Shown here: positions 36,424 to 48,704 of the stretch, piece after piece
Numbering within the stretch: position 1 is the stretch's first letter
Layout of the letters: the number at the start of each line of letters is the position of its first letter
From: Aplectana chamaeleonis
Lineage: Eukaryota; Nematoda; Chromadorea; Rhabditida; Cosmocercidae
Assembly (NCBI GenBank): GCA_029168955.1
Contig: JAPDOI010000294.1
Location: 710,001-774,000, forward strand
Direction of reading: 5' to 3'
DNA length: 64,000 bases
Program-made: the position numbers and the translations under genes
Notes under the pieces: generated by a model
The model's database searches: none
The model's input: only the letters and a program-made list of their open reading frames with translations
Told to the model about the DNA's origin: nothing

Positions 36424-36988
36424 CTTCTGATTCACACCGTGCGGCGTTCTAAAAAATACATCCAAGATCCCGCCGTATTGATTGAAGCGTTCAATCCTAA
36501 ACAAATGCCTATCAGTGACGGTGTTTATTTCATTAGATCATTTTTACGAATGAGTAAACGTCGGATGGTTTATAATAACATGTTTACGTGTTTTTGTCTC
36601 ACTTGACCCTCAATTTTGAGGTCCCGCAAAAATTGAGCTACCAACTTCAAATTTTGTCAGGAGCTAACGGCAATCATAACAAACTTTCTGGCCAAAAATC
36701 AGCTTTCTAGCTCAACGATAAGTGTTCCAACAAGATCATGTACGCCAACTGAAAAAAAAGGAGATGAACCCTTTTTTCGACCAAAATCACGTGGTTTTGA
36801 CAATTTTTCTCGAATCTCAGGTAACCATTCCAGACCATTTTTTGAACAGTTATTCAACTTTCTAAAGTGTATTAAATGCAAAAAGAACGGACTTTCTACG
36901 TTCACTCTGGACCCTGATACTGAGATCAGGGGGTTGCGCGATGGCGAATCAAAGCCAAATCTGGTGAGCGCTTCGCGCTCACCACAAT
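36424..36988 (-). repeat. Right terminal inverted repeat of the giant element
   Basis: Mirror of 21697-22262, ending GCGCTCACCACAAT. It carries scattered substitutions and a few short indels relative to the left copy. Confidence 0.9.
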
Positions 36989-37984
36989 ATTTTTTTATTC
37001 CGAGAGATCCTCGAGTTTGGACGTGTGTGTTGAAAGCCTCTTCTTTTCAGAGATTTTTTTTTCAGAAGAAAAGCGAAAAGAATTGTGGAACCTAAAAAGT
37101 TGAGGGGGCTAAACCAATTCAGCCGTTCGAAACTTCGGCATTTGTGTATTTCACAAGACACACCGGACAGACGTGAAAAAAGGAAACTGAACGTTCCGGG
37201 ATTTTCGAACGAGTTCTTTTCCAAAACATGAGTGTTTTGGGTGGCCTTTTTGAATAGATCATAACCTGGTAGGCTCACCTGCGCAAAATTGTGGAAAGAT
37301 AAATACGGTTTTCTCGCGCATGTGCTGCCTCTAAGTGGCTTTTCTTGTCAAATTCGAACACACTCATGGTTGATCACGATTATTCAAGTCGGGGGCATTG
37401 GTGTTGCTCTCATTACGCTTCTGTCGAGTGCAAAGCCTGAATCGAAAATCGCTGTTCGGAATTCATAGGTATAGTTCAACAATCGGCTCTCATTTAGACC
37501 TCTTGCTCCGAGGGAATGCCCCCCCTATTTTTCGACCTCCCTCCACAGGAGCAGGAAAGGCTGACGTGGTTGAACAAAAGCGAAAAGGTGGGCGGACAAT
37601 CTACTCCCATGAAGAGGTTTTGGTCAGTTCCCTAATAATCCAGAAGACATCAGTTGTATATTCCGGAGACTTCTCAGTTACAGCAAAGTTCGTGGTCACC
37701 CCGGTAACATTTTCTCAGTGATCTAATCTTTCGTCCTCCTCGCCCTCACTGAATGCTTGTTTTCAACATTTGTGCAGCTGATTACATGCCTATCCGACGA
37801 CTTTCTTAACCGGTTGCAACGTTCATCGAACGTAGCGGAATTTTCTATTAGGAAATGTGGTAAAATCGAGAATTCAACCAAGAAACAATTGTAGTAACTC
37901 GCTGAGTCTTTAATGTCGAAACAAAACCCTATCACCTACTTCGGACCGTTTAGTACTAAATCGGCTAGTTTGAGACCAGGAATA

Positions 37985-39594
37985 CAGTGCGTTTCAAAAT
38001 TATAAAGGCACCCCAGAAAATGGCAATTTCGTTCGCATATCAAGGAATTTCGAGCTGCGACCAATTGAATACATCAGTCGAAATTCAGCATAGTCGAAAA
38101 CATCAAGCAACTTTATTTCCGAAAATATTTCATCACACTTTCTCAACAAATATTCGGCAACTTAAAATAAGACCGTTTCAAAATTTTATAGGCACTATAG
38201 ATAAACGAAAAACTTATTCACAAAAATGAAAAACAACAACAGATTAATAATGGATGGGTTCACCATGATTAGTAATAACATCAAAAATGCGATTTGGCAT
38301 ACTGTCCGTATGCTTCTTCAAAAGAGAGGGGTCCAAATTGTCCCAAGCCCTCAGAATGCCGTTCTTGAGGTCACCGATGTTGTTGTACTGCATGCCAATA
38401 GAGTATATCTGCCTATCGATAATCCCCCAGATGTTCTCAAGCGGGTTCAGGTCAGGATTTCAAAGTGGCCACTTCAGAAGAGCGATATTCTTGCTGTTAA
38501 GCCAGTCGACAGTTGATCGGCTGCTCTGGACCGAGGCCTTGTCCTGCATCAAAACGTACTTCTGATAACGACGTCCTCTCAGAAATGGCAGAGGGTGGTC
38601 AGCGAGCACCTTCTTGTATTCCTTGGAATCCACTCGATATGAAACAAAAGCTAGTTGGAGAGCGCCACTGCTGCAGAATGCCCCTCAATTCATTAGTGAC
38701 ACACCGCCGAAGTTGCGCTTGCTGAAGATAAGCGGCTCCTTCCTGAGATCTTTCCAGTAACTATTAAAACCAACAGGACCTTCTAAGTTAAATTTCTTTT
38801 CGTCAGAAAAGATGATTTGAAAAACGTAGATTAAATAAAATTGGTCAAAAATAGAAGAGCGCCTTGGGGTGCCACACAACTTACCCATTCCCCATCCGTT
38901 TTCATATTCTCACGAGCAAACTGGGGTCGACCGGATTTGTGGAGATCAGTCAGCTTTCAAGCCTTGTTCACAGACTGCCGAACAATGACAGAACTGTCAT
39001 TTACGGCCCTTCATACCGTAGTCTTTGACGGTGGAAGTGCCAGCCTGACCAAGTTGACTGACTTCGTAGAATTGGACATGGAACGCCGAATATGACGGAC
39101 ATCTTTATCAGACAGCACTCGTGGTTTTCCGGAATTCCTATTTTTTTTTCGTAGGAATCCGGATTCTTGACCTAGCTATCAATGCAGCTTGGAAAACGGC
39201 CAAGCTGAGCGGCGATTGAGTGATTGGAATGGCCAGCTTGATACCACGCTTCTACTTTTGCTTGTTCCTCACTTGAAAGTTTGTATCCACGAGGGATAAT
39301 GTCAGAGAGGTACATGAAGGGGTTGCCTTTTAAGTGGAGTGCAGGAGGACTGAAACTGTGCGAGATAAAGAAGCACCGCAGGGGGTGCCTTTATAAGTTT
39401 CAAACGGTCGGATCTTATGTTGGTGAATATTTCTTGAAAAGTATGAAAATGTGTTCTCCATAAAGATAATTTATCAAGGTTTTCGGCTAAGCTGAATCGA
39501 ATGGAATTGGTCTTTCTCATTTTCCTGGAAATTCTTCGACCTGTGGGCGAAATTGCCATTTTTGGGGATGTCTTTATAATTTTGAAACGCACTG
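37985..39594 (-). mobile_element. Tc3-like DNA transposon, 1610 bp, with TA duplication
   Basis: CAGTGCGTTTCAAAATTATA at the left and its mirror at the right are flanked by TA at 37983-37984 and 39595-39596. The inverted repeats run to about 230 bp. Each contains a second internal copy of the terminal word (GACCGTTTCAAAATTTTATA at about 38171 and AGTTTCAAACGGTC near 39397). Tc3 likewise has long inverted repeats with a duplicated transposase-binding site. Confidence 0.9.
38244..39315 (-). pseudogene. Tc1/Tc3-family transposase, decayed
   Basis: The enzyme cuts and joins DNA at the element's ends. The N-terminus reads IPRGYKLSSEEQAKVEAWYQ then AGHSNHSIAAQLGRFPS, the first helix-turn-helix. 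The catalytic region shows IIFSDEKKFNLEGPVGFNSY (first Asp), LMQDKASVQSS (second Asp; the family has QDNA) and NPDLNPLENIWG (Glu), ending FDVITNHGEPIHY and stop. TGA stops interrupt the frame just after GVSLMN and just before NPDLN, and the N-terminal half carries further stops and a frameshift. A 60-bp insertion or intron may lie before FSDEKKF, where Tc3 relatives have one. Clearly inactive. Confidence 0.85.
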
Positions 39595-39783
39595 TACAAG
39601 CGAAGGGTGCAATTACAACGATTACAGATTGGACGTCAAATCAGTGATTTCTCTTTTTGTCCTGTTCTGCTTTTTTCGTCATAATTGAAATGGTTACTAA
39701 GGGCCGTTTGTACCTACATAGATAGAGTAGAAAACGAGAACTCCTCAACATCTAACGTTTGTTGATTGGGACTTTTTTTGGCT

Positions 39784-40270
39784 CTAAGTCACAGTACACC
39801 CTCAGGCATGAGCTTTGTGATTTCTATTTGATTCTGCAGTAGACATTTCCTGTATAACACGTGCCAATTACGAGATCTCCTCCTAATGAGCGAGATGTAA
39901 GCGCCCGTCACGGGCCTGACCTCCTTCGCTCACCGCCACGGCCACACCCCCCATCAGTCCTTCGAACTCGTTAGCGTCCAGATGGATGGACGAATTCCCA
40001 AATAGTCTTCGTTCCTCAATCTATTGCTGGACTGTCTCCTTATCCTGGCTCGCTCTTGCGCAACGATTGCGAATGAAGAGAAATACAGGCTTGAGACAAC
40101 TCGTCCGCCTATTTTTCGCCCTCGAAAAATGGGCATCTTTGAGAAGTCAGAACTCTGTCTATAGGGGGCCTTGGACAATTTCAGAGATACCACTGTGATT
40201 AGAGTGTGGCTCTCCCCAAGACCAGCATAAAAACTGAGAAATAATTTTCTGCGTGTTCTGCGCCTCCAAA
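39784..40270. mobile_element. Miniature element, family A, degenerate copy
   Basis: Left CACAGTACACCCTCAGGCATG and right GCGTGTTCTGCGCCT match, with changes, the ends of 41915-42381 and 62276-62766. Body landmarks TGGATGGATGAATTC and GAGACAACTCGTCC are shared. Confidence 0.6.
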
Positions 40271-40705
40271 TTATTTGCTATGCCGACTCGTGCGAAGAAT
40301 TCCGCTCACACCTGCGAGGCTCGCAACCCCTACGACATTATGCTCCTGAAGGTTCCAATGAATTTCCTTATTTCTCTCCGGAAATCATTTGCACTTCATT
40401 TGTTGTATCCTCTCATTTTGCTTTCCAAGCGTTTCGGTGCAGTGGTTAGTGGGGTTTAGGGTCGGGATTATTCCCTCTTTCGGTCAATCAGCAACATCTT
40501 ATTGCTAGAGGTATAGCATACTTACCGCTGTCGCTGTGCGAAGCGACGGCGCTGTTCAAATTCAGTCCATTTTTGAGTGCCCATAACTCTGTCCCCAGGG
40601 AGTTGGAATCAACGTCGGACTGTCTTTAAAAGCTGATTTCGCGATAAAAACGATTGCTGAGTTCAATTCATGAGAACGCAGGTCTGGCCATCACAAAAGT
40701 TGATT

Positions 40706-41449
40706 TAAAAGCAGCACACACGTTCGTAAAATCTTGGAGATAACCACGGAAATAGAACCCATATGGCTTAAAACACAACGCCTATGCATTTGGAAGCGTC
40801 AATATTGACACGAGCAAGAAGTTGGCCCCGCCTCTGTATCTGCCCGCCCCCTGTATTTGCGTCCTCCTCCGAAACAGAGGTTCTGGGCCATTCCCATTAT
40901 CAGCGACGTGTGCGGGTGGTACAGTAAGTGTAATAAGCAAGGCCTATGGTATACTTTGTTGCTGTAATGAGCGACAGGCATGCAATCTAACACAAATCGT
41001 GGCGGGACCCGCATCGGAGCAACGGCATCTATCGTCGTAGGAACAAATGTCGCGTGTGGGTCGCAGCGAAGTGTCGCGGAGGGCTGACATACTGCTAATG
41101 TGCCATAGCCTGTCGCTACCACTGTCGCTGTCGCTGTGCAGTGCACTGCGACAGCGACAGATTTAAAGGACGGGAGGCGGTCGCTGTCGTGTGTAGAGCG
41201 ACGCGACCGTGTGTCGCAAAAGTATACCGTACCCCTAAACCACATACACTGACGATGGTGAGAATGACCCAGAACCCCTGTTCTGGAGGAGGACGCAATT
41301 GCAGGGAGCGGAGCCAACTTCTTACTCGTGAAACGGCATTGCGGGTCGTTTTTGACACTTCAAAATGCGTAGGCGTAGTGTTCTGAACCGTAACATTCTG
41401 GTTCCGTAGTTACCTCAATCACGTTTACAAGCGTGTAAGCTGCCTTCGA
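40706..41449. mobile_element. Palindromic element with family C ends
   Basis: Ends AAAGCAGCACACACGTTCG / GCGTGTAAGCTGCCTT. A long inner inverted pair is present (40808-40930 against 41220-41340: GAAGTTGG...CGCCTC, GAGGTTCTGGG). The centre is dense in GTCGCTGTCGC words. Confidence 0.65.
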
Positions 41450-41918
41450 AGGCAACAAACACGCTCAAAAATGGTATCGATTTTATGACATAAATCGAAG
41501 GTTTGAAGCTAGTAGTATGGTAAACTAACGAAAAAACCGACGACCACTGCATGGCAAATAGAGGGATAACGGCTGTTTTTGTTATGGGGTAAATTGGACA
41601 AGTTTTGCCCGAGCGGTTGAAATAGCTAATATTAACGATAAAACGGTTGGGATAGCGAAGCCGATAGACTCTTACAGCCTGTATTAGAACGCTTACCTCG
41701 TTGGAAGCTTCAAAAACCAGCCGAAGTGACCGTATTCGTATATTTAGGGGGCGGGGTTGAAAGCTCATGGGCGTGGCTGGCGAAAATTTTCGACTCAAAT
41801 TTAGTAGTTTCCACTCGTTTTTGACGCTTCCATCGGCGTGAGCGTTCTGCTAGGGGCCATAGACCCAAGTAGCGTAGTTATCTCAACAACTTTTTTCGAG
41901 CGTGTCTGCTGCCTTTAA
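41447..41918. mobile_element. Miniature element, family C
   Basis: Left GAAGGCAACAAACACGCTC, right GAGCGTGTCTGCTGCCTTT. The body matches 11239-11730. It abuts elements on both sides. Confidence 0.75.
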
Positions 41919-42381
41919 GGGCACAGTACACCCTCAGATATGAATTATAAGATTTTTATGTATTTGTGTAGAAGACTCCTTCTATATAACACATGCAAAA
42001 CGCGAGATCTCAATTCCTCCAGATAAGCGAGATATAAGCTCCCATCACGGCCACCGTCCCCCTACCAGATTTCCGATCTCGATAGCGGCTAGATGGATGG
42101 ATGAATTATCAACAAGTAGTTGTTCCTCAGTCCATTGCCGATATATCTCCTCTTCATGTTCTGCTCTAGTGTAGCGATTGCGGATGAAGGGAAACACAGG
42201 TCTGAGACAACTCGTCCACCAAATGTTTGCTTTCAAAATGCAGGCATATTCTAGGAGTCATATCTCCGTTCGTAGCGGGTGTTGGACGATTTCAGAGATA
42301 TCATTATGATCAGGATGTAACAATCTCAACGTCAAGGGTACAATCTGAAAAATAATTTTCTGGGTGTCCTGTGCCTTTAAA
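41915..42381. mobile_element. Miniature element, family A
   Basis: Left TTTAAGGGCACAGTACACCC, right GGTGTCCTGTGCCTTTAA. The body shares GATGGATGAATT and GAGACAACTCGTCCACC with other family members. Confidence 0.75.
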
Positions 42382-42584
42382 AGAAATGTTGCTTGAAAAC
42401 GCCAAAAAACTTCTTAGAAAACAGCTTATTAGTGAGTTCCCAATTAATGCCCCCAATTAATGAGATTTTTATAAATATTTTTTCCGTCTTCTATTCTGCT
42501 GCAAAGTAGTTAGTAGAACCTTCACCGCATTTTTTTTTGAGAGCAAAACAGAAGACGGCAGAACAAGCCTTTAGAAATCCCGTC

Positions 42585-43076
42585 AAAGGCAGTGTTCACG
42601 ATGAAAAATAAGTTTCAGTTTCCATTAGCAGTGGATAGTGGATGGGCACAATGTAACTCTGACGTCGAAAGAACGCATCAAAACGAGCCAGGAAAAGCTC
42701 CAAAAGAGCTCGAAGTTGCCAATTCGAGCGCAAGGCAAACCCCAAAAGCGCAGCACGCGCCCGCCGACCTGAACAAATGAATGCTCGAGATCGTGAGATG
42801 GGCGATGGCTTCCAGTCATTAGCCCCATTCTTCCCCTTCATTTTCAACTTCTCTCCTTACTCAGGTCAGCTCGCATACATCGGCTGCAAAAGACGGAAGT
42901 TACAAGCCTCGGACAACTCGTCCACCATGTTTCTTTAGCTCAATTTTCGAGGAACCATAACTCCGTTCCCAGAAGGTCTTGTACTATTTCAGAGACATTA
43001 TTGGAATCAGCATGGGGCTTTTTTCAAGATAGGCCGAAAACAGAAAAACGATTTTCATAGTGAACACTGCCTTTAA
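42585..43076. mobile_element. Miniature element, family B (AAAGGCAGTGTTCACG ends)
   Basis: Left AAAGGCAGTGTTCACGATG, right TAGTGAACACTGCCTTT. The body is almost the same as 45358-45851, including AACGAGCCAGGAAAAGCTCC and CGAGATCGTGAGATG. Confidence 0.8.
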
Positions 43077-43565
43077 AGGCAGTGTTCACGGTGATTTTCG
43101 TTCCGGAGTTTTCCACTCAAAACAATGCGTTGACTACCCAGTGTTACCAAAATTACGAAAAAACGGCGAAAAACGCACTAAATCGTCTTATTTTAGTAAT
43201 ACTATTCTCTGGCCTAGACTAGTTGTCCGATTGGATGAACATGTTCACGGTGGTTGTCACCGGTGAAAAATGGAACTAATCGAAAATTGAAGATTATTTT
43301 GGGCAAAACAGTATTAGTTAGGGTCCAGAGGAAAGAACGGAGCAACACAAAATAGAGAAATGCAAAAGACGGGTCCACAAAAGATTTCATTGTTACAACA
43401 AACAGTTCCACTGAGAGTAAAGAAGCGGCGTGAGAGTAAAGGATTTCGTGCCCTTCTGGAGCGTTTTTCTCGGTTTCTTCGTCATTTTAGTTCTACACGG
43501 GGGCCAAACAATCGATTTAGCGGTTAATCTCAAAATCGAAGATTATCGTGAACACTGCCTTTAAA
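43075..43565. mobile_element. Family B ends with a different interior
   Basis: AAAGGCAGTGTTCACGGTG to CGTGAACACTGCCTTTAA. It begins where the previous element ends, but the interior does not resemble the other family B copies. Confidence 0.7.
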
Positions 43566-43710
43566 TGGAGGCGGACTGACACCCAGCAATAACTGGCTCC
43601 TGAGCGGTTTTCTCCTGCAGCTTTTCACCTATTTTCGATTTTGCGGTGGCCAGCTCCATCTTGTCGTGAGGACACCTTAACAACCGTTTTTATTTTCGAA
43701 CACTGCCTTT

Positions 43711-44197
43711 AAAGGTACAGTCCAACCTGAGGAACGAAATGTGGGATTTCCTCATAGTTGTCAAGTAGACCCACCGTATGTAACACCTGCCATGTGCGAG
43801 TTCAATTCCTGCGGATAAGCGGTATATAAGAGGAAGCCACCTTGGGGCGCCCACCTCGCGAAGCCACTTTAGCACGCCCCTTTTACGATCTCTCGAGCTG
43901 ACCAGTCGCGAGATAAGCGGCGATTTTCGATCAGTGGCTCCGTTCTCCCCTTCATTTGTATCCCATCTAACCATTCAGAACAAATCACATATATTGGTTG
44001 CAATTGACGTATGTAAGTTACAAGCCTCGGACAACTTGTCCACCGTGCTTTCGTCGCTCCATTTGGAAAAGCCATAACTCTGTTTAAAGGGAGGCTCGTA
44101 CGATTCCAGAGACATCATTGGAATCAGTGTGGGAGCGTTTTAAAGATAGTAGGTAGAAAAACAGAAAAACGATCAAAAGGTTGGACTGTGCCTTTGA
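43711..44197. mobile_element. Miniature element, family A
   Basis: AAAGGTACAGTCCAACCTG to GGTTGGACTGTGCCTTTG. The body resembles 3020-3480 and 50129-50592. Confidence 0.75.
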
Positions 44198-44685
44198 AGG
44201 CACAGAACATCTTCGGTCATGAATTTTTTGATTTTTATTTGATTGCGTAGTAGACCCCTCCTGTATAAAACCTGCCAAGTGCGAGATCTCAATTTCTGCA
44301 AAAAAGCGAGGTATAAGCGACCACCACGGGCCCGACCCCCTTCGCTCGCCACCACGGGCCACACCCCTACCAGATTTTCTCACTCGATAGCGGTAATATG
44401 GATGGATGAATTCCGACGGGTCTCCGTTTTTCACCCCATTGCCGGACTGTATCCTTACACTGACTCGCCCTCGCGTAACGATTGCGAATGAAGAGAAATA
44501 CAGGCCTGAGACAACTCGTCCACTAATTTTTTTCACGCTAAGAATATAGGCGTCTTTAACGAGCCATGAATTTGTCCGTAGGGGGTCTTGGACGATTTCA
44601 GAGACACCATTGTTATCATGTGTGACCTTATCCAAGAAAAGCCTAAAATTAAAAAAATAATTTTCTGGTTGTTCTGTGCCTTTAA
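44195..44685. mobile_element. Miniature element, family A, abutting the previous one
   Basis: GAAGGCACAGAACATCTTCGG to GTTCTGTGCCTTTAA. The body shares CGATAGCGGTAATATGGATG-type text with 39784-40270 and 62276-62766. Confidence 0.75.
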
Positions 44686-45357
44686 GGGTCGCGATCAGAT
44701 ATGCTTGTTTTCTTTTCCCCTCTTAACCCTTTTCTGGGTTTTGAGTAGTAGGACCTATAAGAAAAAAATGCGAAAAAAAAACCGCTGTTCCGAGTCAAAT
44801 CTGAAGCCTGAACCTTCTTGTCTTTTGATGGTGGACGAGCCCACTCCACATTATCGGCATCGATAATCTCTAAGATCAAGAACATCAGCTGGCTTGAAAT
44901 TGAGTTTCAATAAATGAACATCTACCTTCGGACTGACCTGCTCGAATATTTATGTACTCATCTAGTCAAACACATCGACTGAAGTGCTTGCTTTCATTGT
45001 TCAGCTGTTTTTATTAAGTGAATTTGCATTATTTCTTATTCTGAATGTCGATGATTTTGACTGCTCAGCAAGAGACTGTGATATTTTGGGCGGCGCTGTG
45101 CACATGTGCACGAACTTGCATCTTTGGGCCCCAGAAACTCTAACTCTAGCCCGTTTTTCACCGCTCTACCTTCATGCAGTTTTCAGCTGCTTTCGATCTA
45201 AGCTGATTTTTGTAGTTTTTTCGATAACGTTTCTCATCGTGACCACTGCCGTTACGGTAAGCAAAATATCTTGAAAGGCATTTTCACGTTGTACTGCTCC
45301 TTTGAGTTGTCATTTCTAAGCTGATGAATACGCGAAATTAAATCTTCATAACTCGCT

Positions 45358-45851
45358 TTAAAGGCAGTGTTCACGATAAAAAAAGTATTTCAGTTTCCAC
45401 TAGGAATGGGTAATGGAGGGGCACAATGTAACGTTGACGTCGAAACAACGCATGGAAACGAGCCAGGAAAAGCTCCAAAAGAGCCCGAAGTTGCCACTTC
45501 GAGCGCAAGGCAAACCCCAAAAGCGCAACACACGCCCACCGACGTGAACAAATGAATGCTCGAGATCGTGAGATGAGCGATGATTTCCAATCATTAGCCC
45601 CGTTCTTCCCATCATTCTCAACTTCTCTCTTTACTCAGGTCAGCTCGCATACATTGGCTGCAAAAGACGGAAGTTACAAGCATCGGAAAACTCGTCCACC
45701 ATGCTTCCTTAGCTCAATGTTTGAGGGACTAAAACTCCGTTCCCAGAAGGTCTCGTACGATTTCGAAGACATCATTGAAATCAGCATGAGGCCGTTCTCA
45801 AGATAGGCGGGAAAATTGAAAAACGATTATCATCGTGAACACTGCCTTGAA
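45358..45851. mobile_element. Miniature element, family B
   Basis: AAAGGCAGTGTTCACGATA to CGTGAACACTGCCTT. A close copy of 42585-43076. Open frames of about 60-85 codons in both copies fall at corresponding positions but have no recognised product. Confidence 0.8.
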
Positions 45852-48704
45852 AGGGAAAGGTTCGCCCGCATTTTGAGTTTTCCAAAGTCTGGGTTGGATT
45901 GGATAGGTCGATATGGGCAAGATGAACCTCGTCTAGATATTTTGTAAGCTATGGGCCGTTACTCTTCCATAAAATGGTTTCTGAATAGAGAATTGCGGTA
46001 TTCACAGCATAATCAGGCCGGCAATATATTGATATTCCTGCACCATCTGTGATCGTCGTATCGCAGCCATGCGGCGAGGTCGCCGCATTGACGCATTTGC
46101 GGCGCTGTTGGGAGATTTCCATGACGAGCGGTGAAGAAAGCACAGACGAGAGCTAAAGACGTGGACAACACTCACTTTTTTGCGCTTAGTACGGGGAGGG
46201 GCGCCACTGCACTCTATCTTGACGTTGAACTATGTAACTTGAGAGAGACCTGTTTTTTTGCACAGTTTCCGCACGTTGCTTACCTGTGGCATACGCTCCG
46301 ATTAAGAAAATCTTGCAACTGGAATCGCAACCTCCTTCACGTTGGAATCGGGGCAACTGCTTCCCTGACAGTGAGCGCGTGGGCTCTTGTAAAATCCAAA
46401 TCGAAACATTTCACTCTGTTTCAAAACAAAGTTCTCGTTGTTCCTTTGAATGCGTGTGGATAGGAAAGGGAAGAGGCAATGAATGGACGGTTGGAATACA
46501 GACTGATCAGCTTGCGCCGGCAGGCGCGCAATGAGGTATGGTATTTCGTTTTGTCACAGACCACACGTCCTTTCGAAGCCCGCTCTCGAATACGAAGCAT
46601 TTCCTTGCAATGTCTCCTATATGAAATCGGCTTCCTTTTTCTCCTCGTATGGAGAGGGAAGAGTCAATTCCAACGTGTTCTAAGGTAGGTTTCAACTAAC
46701 GTCGGCATGGATCCTGAAGAGGCTTTGCGTACATTGTCGAAGGTTGGCGCAAACTCGGTGCCATATGCTATAACATAGGTGCACCGAGTTTGCACCAACC
46801 TCCAATGGGGAACGCAAAGCCTCTTTAGGATCCACACCGATGTTATGTAGTCTTTCAAAAGTTGTTTCTGACCCTTCTTAAACTGGGAGCTCACTAGCCG
46901 CCATAATTTTCTCAGACATGAAGAGACAATCCCTGAAGCAGCGATCTCACAACTTTCCTTGAAATTAGTGAAATCGCTCATGCCAATCCGACTCCCCAAC
47001 TGCCATTGGGGACCCATGGAGGGAGATTTGTTCTCATTCCCTGATACGATACATTTGTCAAAAACAAGCGGAGATGTGTTGAAATCAACCAATTTTCGAC
47101 GTTTTTGCTATGAATATCAATGATATACTTTTGGTGGATTATATGGCGTGACACGGGAACGAATCCTCCAAATCGCATTTCTCCAGACACTTGGATCCAT
47201 CGGAAGCATTCGACCACGGTGATTTTTCAGAGCATTGACTTTTCGAATTTATGAATGATTTAAACATTCTTGCACAGCCGAGTTGGTCAAGTTATGTACT
47301 CCTTGTTGGCTACGACTGGTAATCAATGGAAATTTTGCGACTTAGATCTAACCGGAATAAAGTTCACAAGAGAGATTGCACAGGAGAATTGCTTTGTATA
47401 CGATGGCCTACTCTCAATATTTGCCGGTTGGAGAAAAAAGCTGAATTCCATTGGAATATCGTGGATTAGTGCATTCGGTGTGGTGTAATGTGCTGGCCTC
47501 CTCGCATTTTGCTTTGTAGCTATCATCGGCGCCTACGCGAGGGGTTAGAGCCGAGAAGTTTACACTGGCGACTTCGAGGCCCTCCTCCAATCGTCTACTG
47601 ATGTGATGCTCCGGCACTTGCCTTGGTATAGAGTCTGACCACTGCTTGGTCAATGTTATCGTTCCTCTTCACCTCTTCGCGCTATGATTTTTTTCTGTTC
47701 ACTTTCACAAAAATCGGTGATCTCTCAGGACTGCGAACTGGTTTTCGCAGCCCTGTTCGAGCCCTATACGCATCTCGCCAGTTGGACAAACAAACAACAA
47801 TTTTAAAGTATTTTGTTGATGAGTTGAACTGGTTGTGGATGATATGCTATAACGGCCTTACGATTGCTTGATTTCGAATTCTAGTGCCAAACGTATACAT
47901 TGACAGCCCGGAGTATTTGGAGAAGAGAAGGGGTGAATAAGCAACCATTTATACACATTCCAAGGCTTTTTATGCGAAACTGAGTTCCCTCCATTAAACT
48001 ATGCGAGCGTCGTATCTATAGTAGGATATAACCAATTCGACAATTTGGGCAACTCGAACAGATTCGCTTACAAAGTTTGGGCTTCCTCTAGTTGTCTTGA
48101 ACCTCTTCTCGAGAAAAGAAATTCGGGGAAATCCCGTCAGAACACCCGGAACGGCTGATGATTATCTGAGATTTTCTTCCGAACTTGCTAGGGTGGGAGT
48201 AGGTTGAGCGCATAACCTATCCACAGCTCTGATTCCCTATTGAAATGAGCAGTCTTCTGACAATCCCTAGCAACACCGGAATCTGAGGGTAGAGAAGGTG
48301 TAGATCTTGATTGAACTGCTACTGACAACTTGCCGCAATCATGGATTAAAGGTGCTTTGTTTTGCAATCCACATGATAAGAAGGATTTGACTATCGCAAA
48401 AATGAAAGTAAATCAAAATTCGGGGACAACGCGCAGGAATAATTAGCCGCAAGGGCTGCTGATTACGGGTGTCCGCCTTTGCCCCAAGGAACGATGTTTT
48501 TGGTGTGGTTGCCAGCTACTTTAAGAGACTACTTTTTACTTCAAAAGGCGAAATAAAAGACGGCCGAATGAGCATTTATAAAAATATAGTTAATTAGGCG
48601 CGGGAGGACACTCCGTAATTAACCGGCCCAACTTGTACCTACGCTTTTTTATCTCCGACTTTTCATTGATTTTCATTCTTGTAATCTCCGATCTACTCAG
48701 ATAA
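45852..48704. other. Intergenic, one palindromic element inside
   Basis: Apart from 46696-46849 I see no gene. A 72-codon frame at 47270-47488 (FTREIAQENCFVYDGLLSIF) is not recognised and lacks splice context. Confidence 0.35.
46696..46849. mobile_element. Short palindromic element, copy 2 of a pair
   Basis: CTAACGTCGGCATGGATCC to GGATCCACACCGATGTTA, with inner GGTTGGCGCAAACTCGG / CCGAGTTTGCACCAACC. Same family as 12137-12292. Confidence 0.8.

Larger units (their letters stand above)
21697..36988. mobile_element. Giant foldback element, about 15.3 kb
   Basis: The two ends are inverted copies of about 565 bp (21697-22262 and 36424-36988), roughly nine bases in ten identical by eye. Each terminus carries its own palindrome, GGTGAGCGC..GCGCTCACC, preceded by ATTGTGG. 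Inward from both ends, the same 42-bp minisatellite continues in inverted orientation, then the same TGGTGTTA / TAACACCACC junction and the same palindrome family. No transposase or convincing target-site duplication was found, so this is presumably a non-autonomous foldback-type transposon or a very large inverted duplication. Confidence 0.8.

Noticed and set aside
21697..36988. Viral genome (long inverted terminal repeats)
   Set aside because: No replication or structural gene is visible between the repeats, and the interior is made of minisatellite and transposon fragments.
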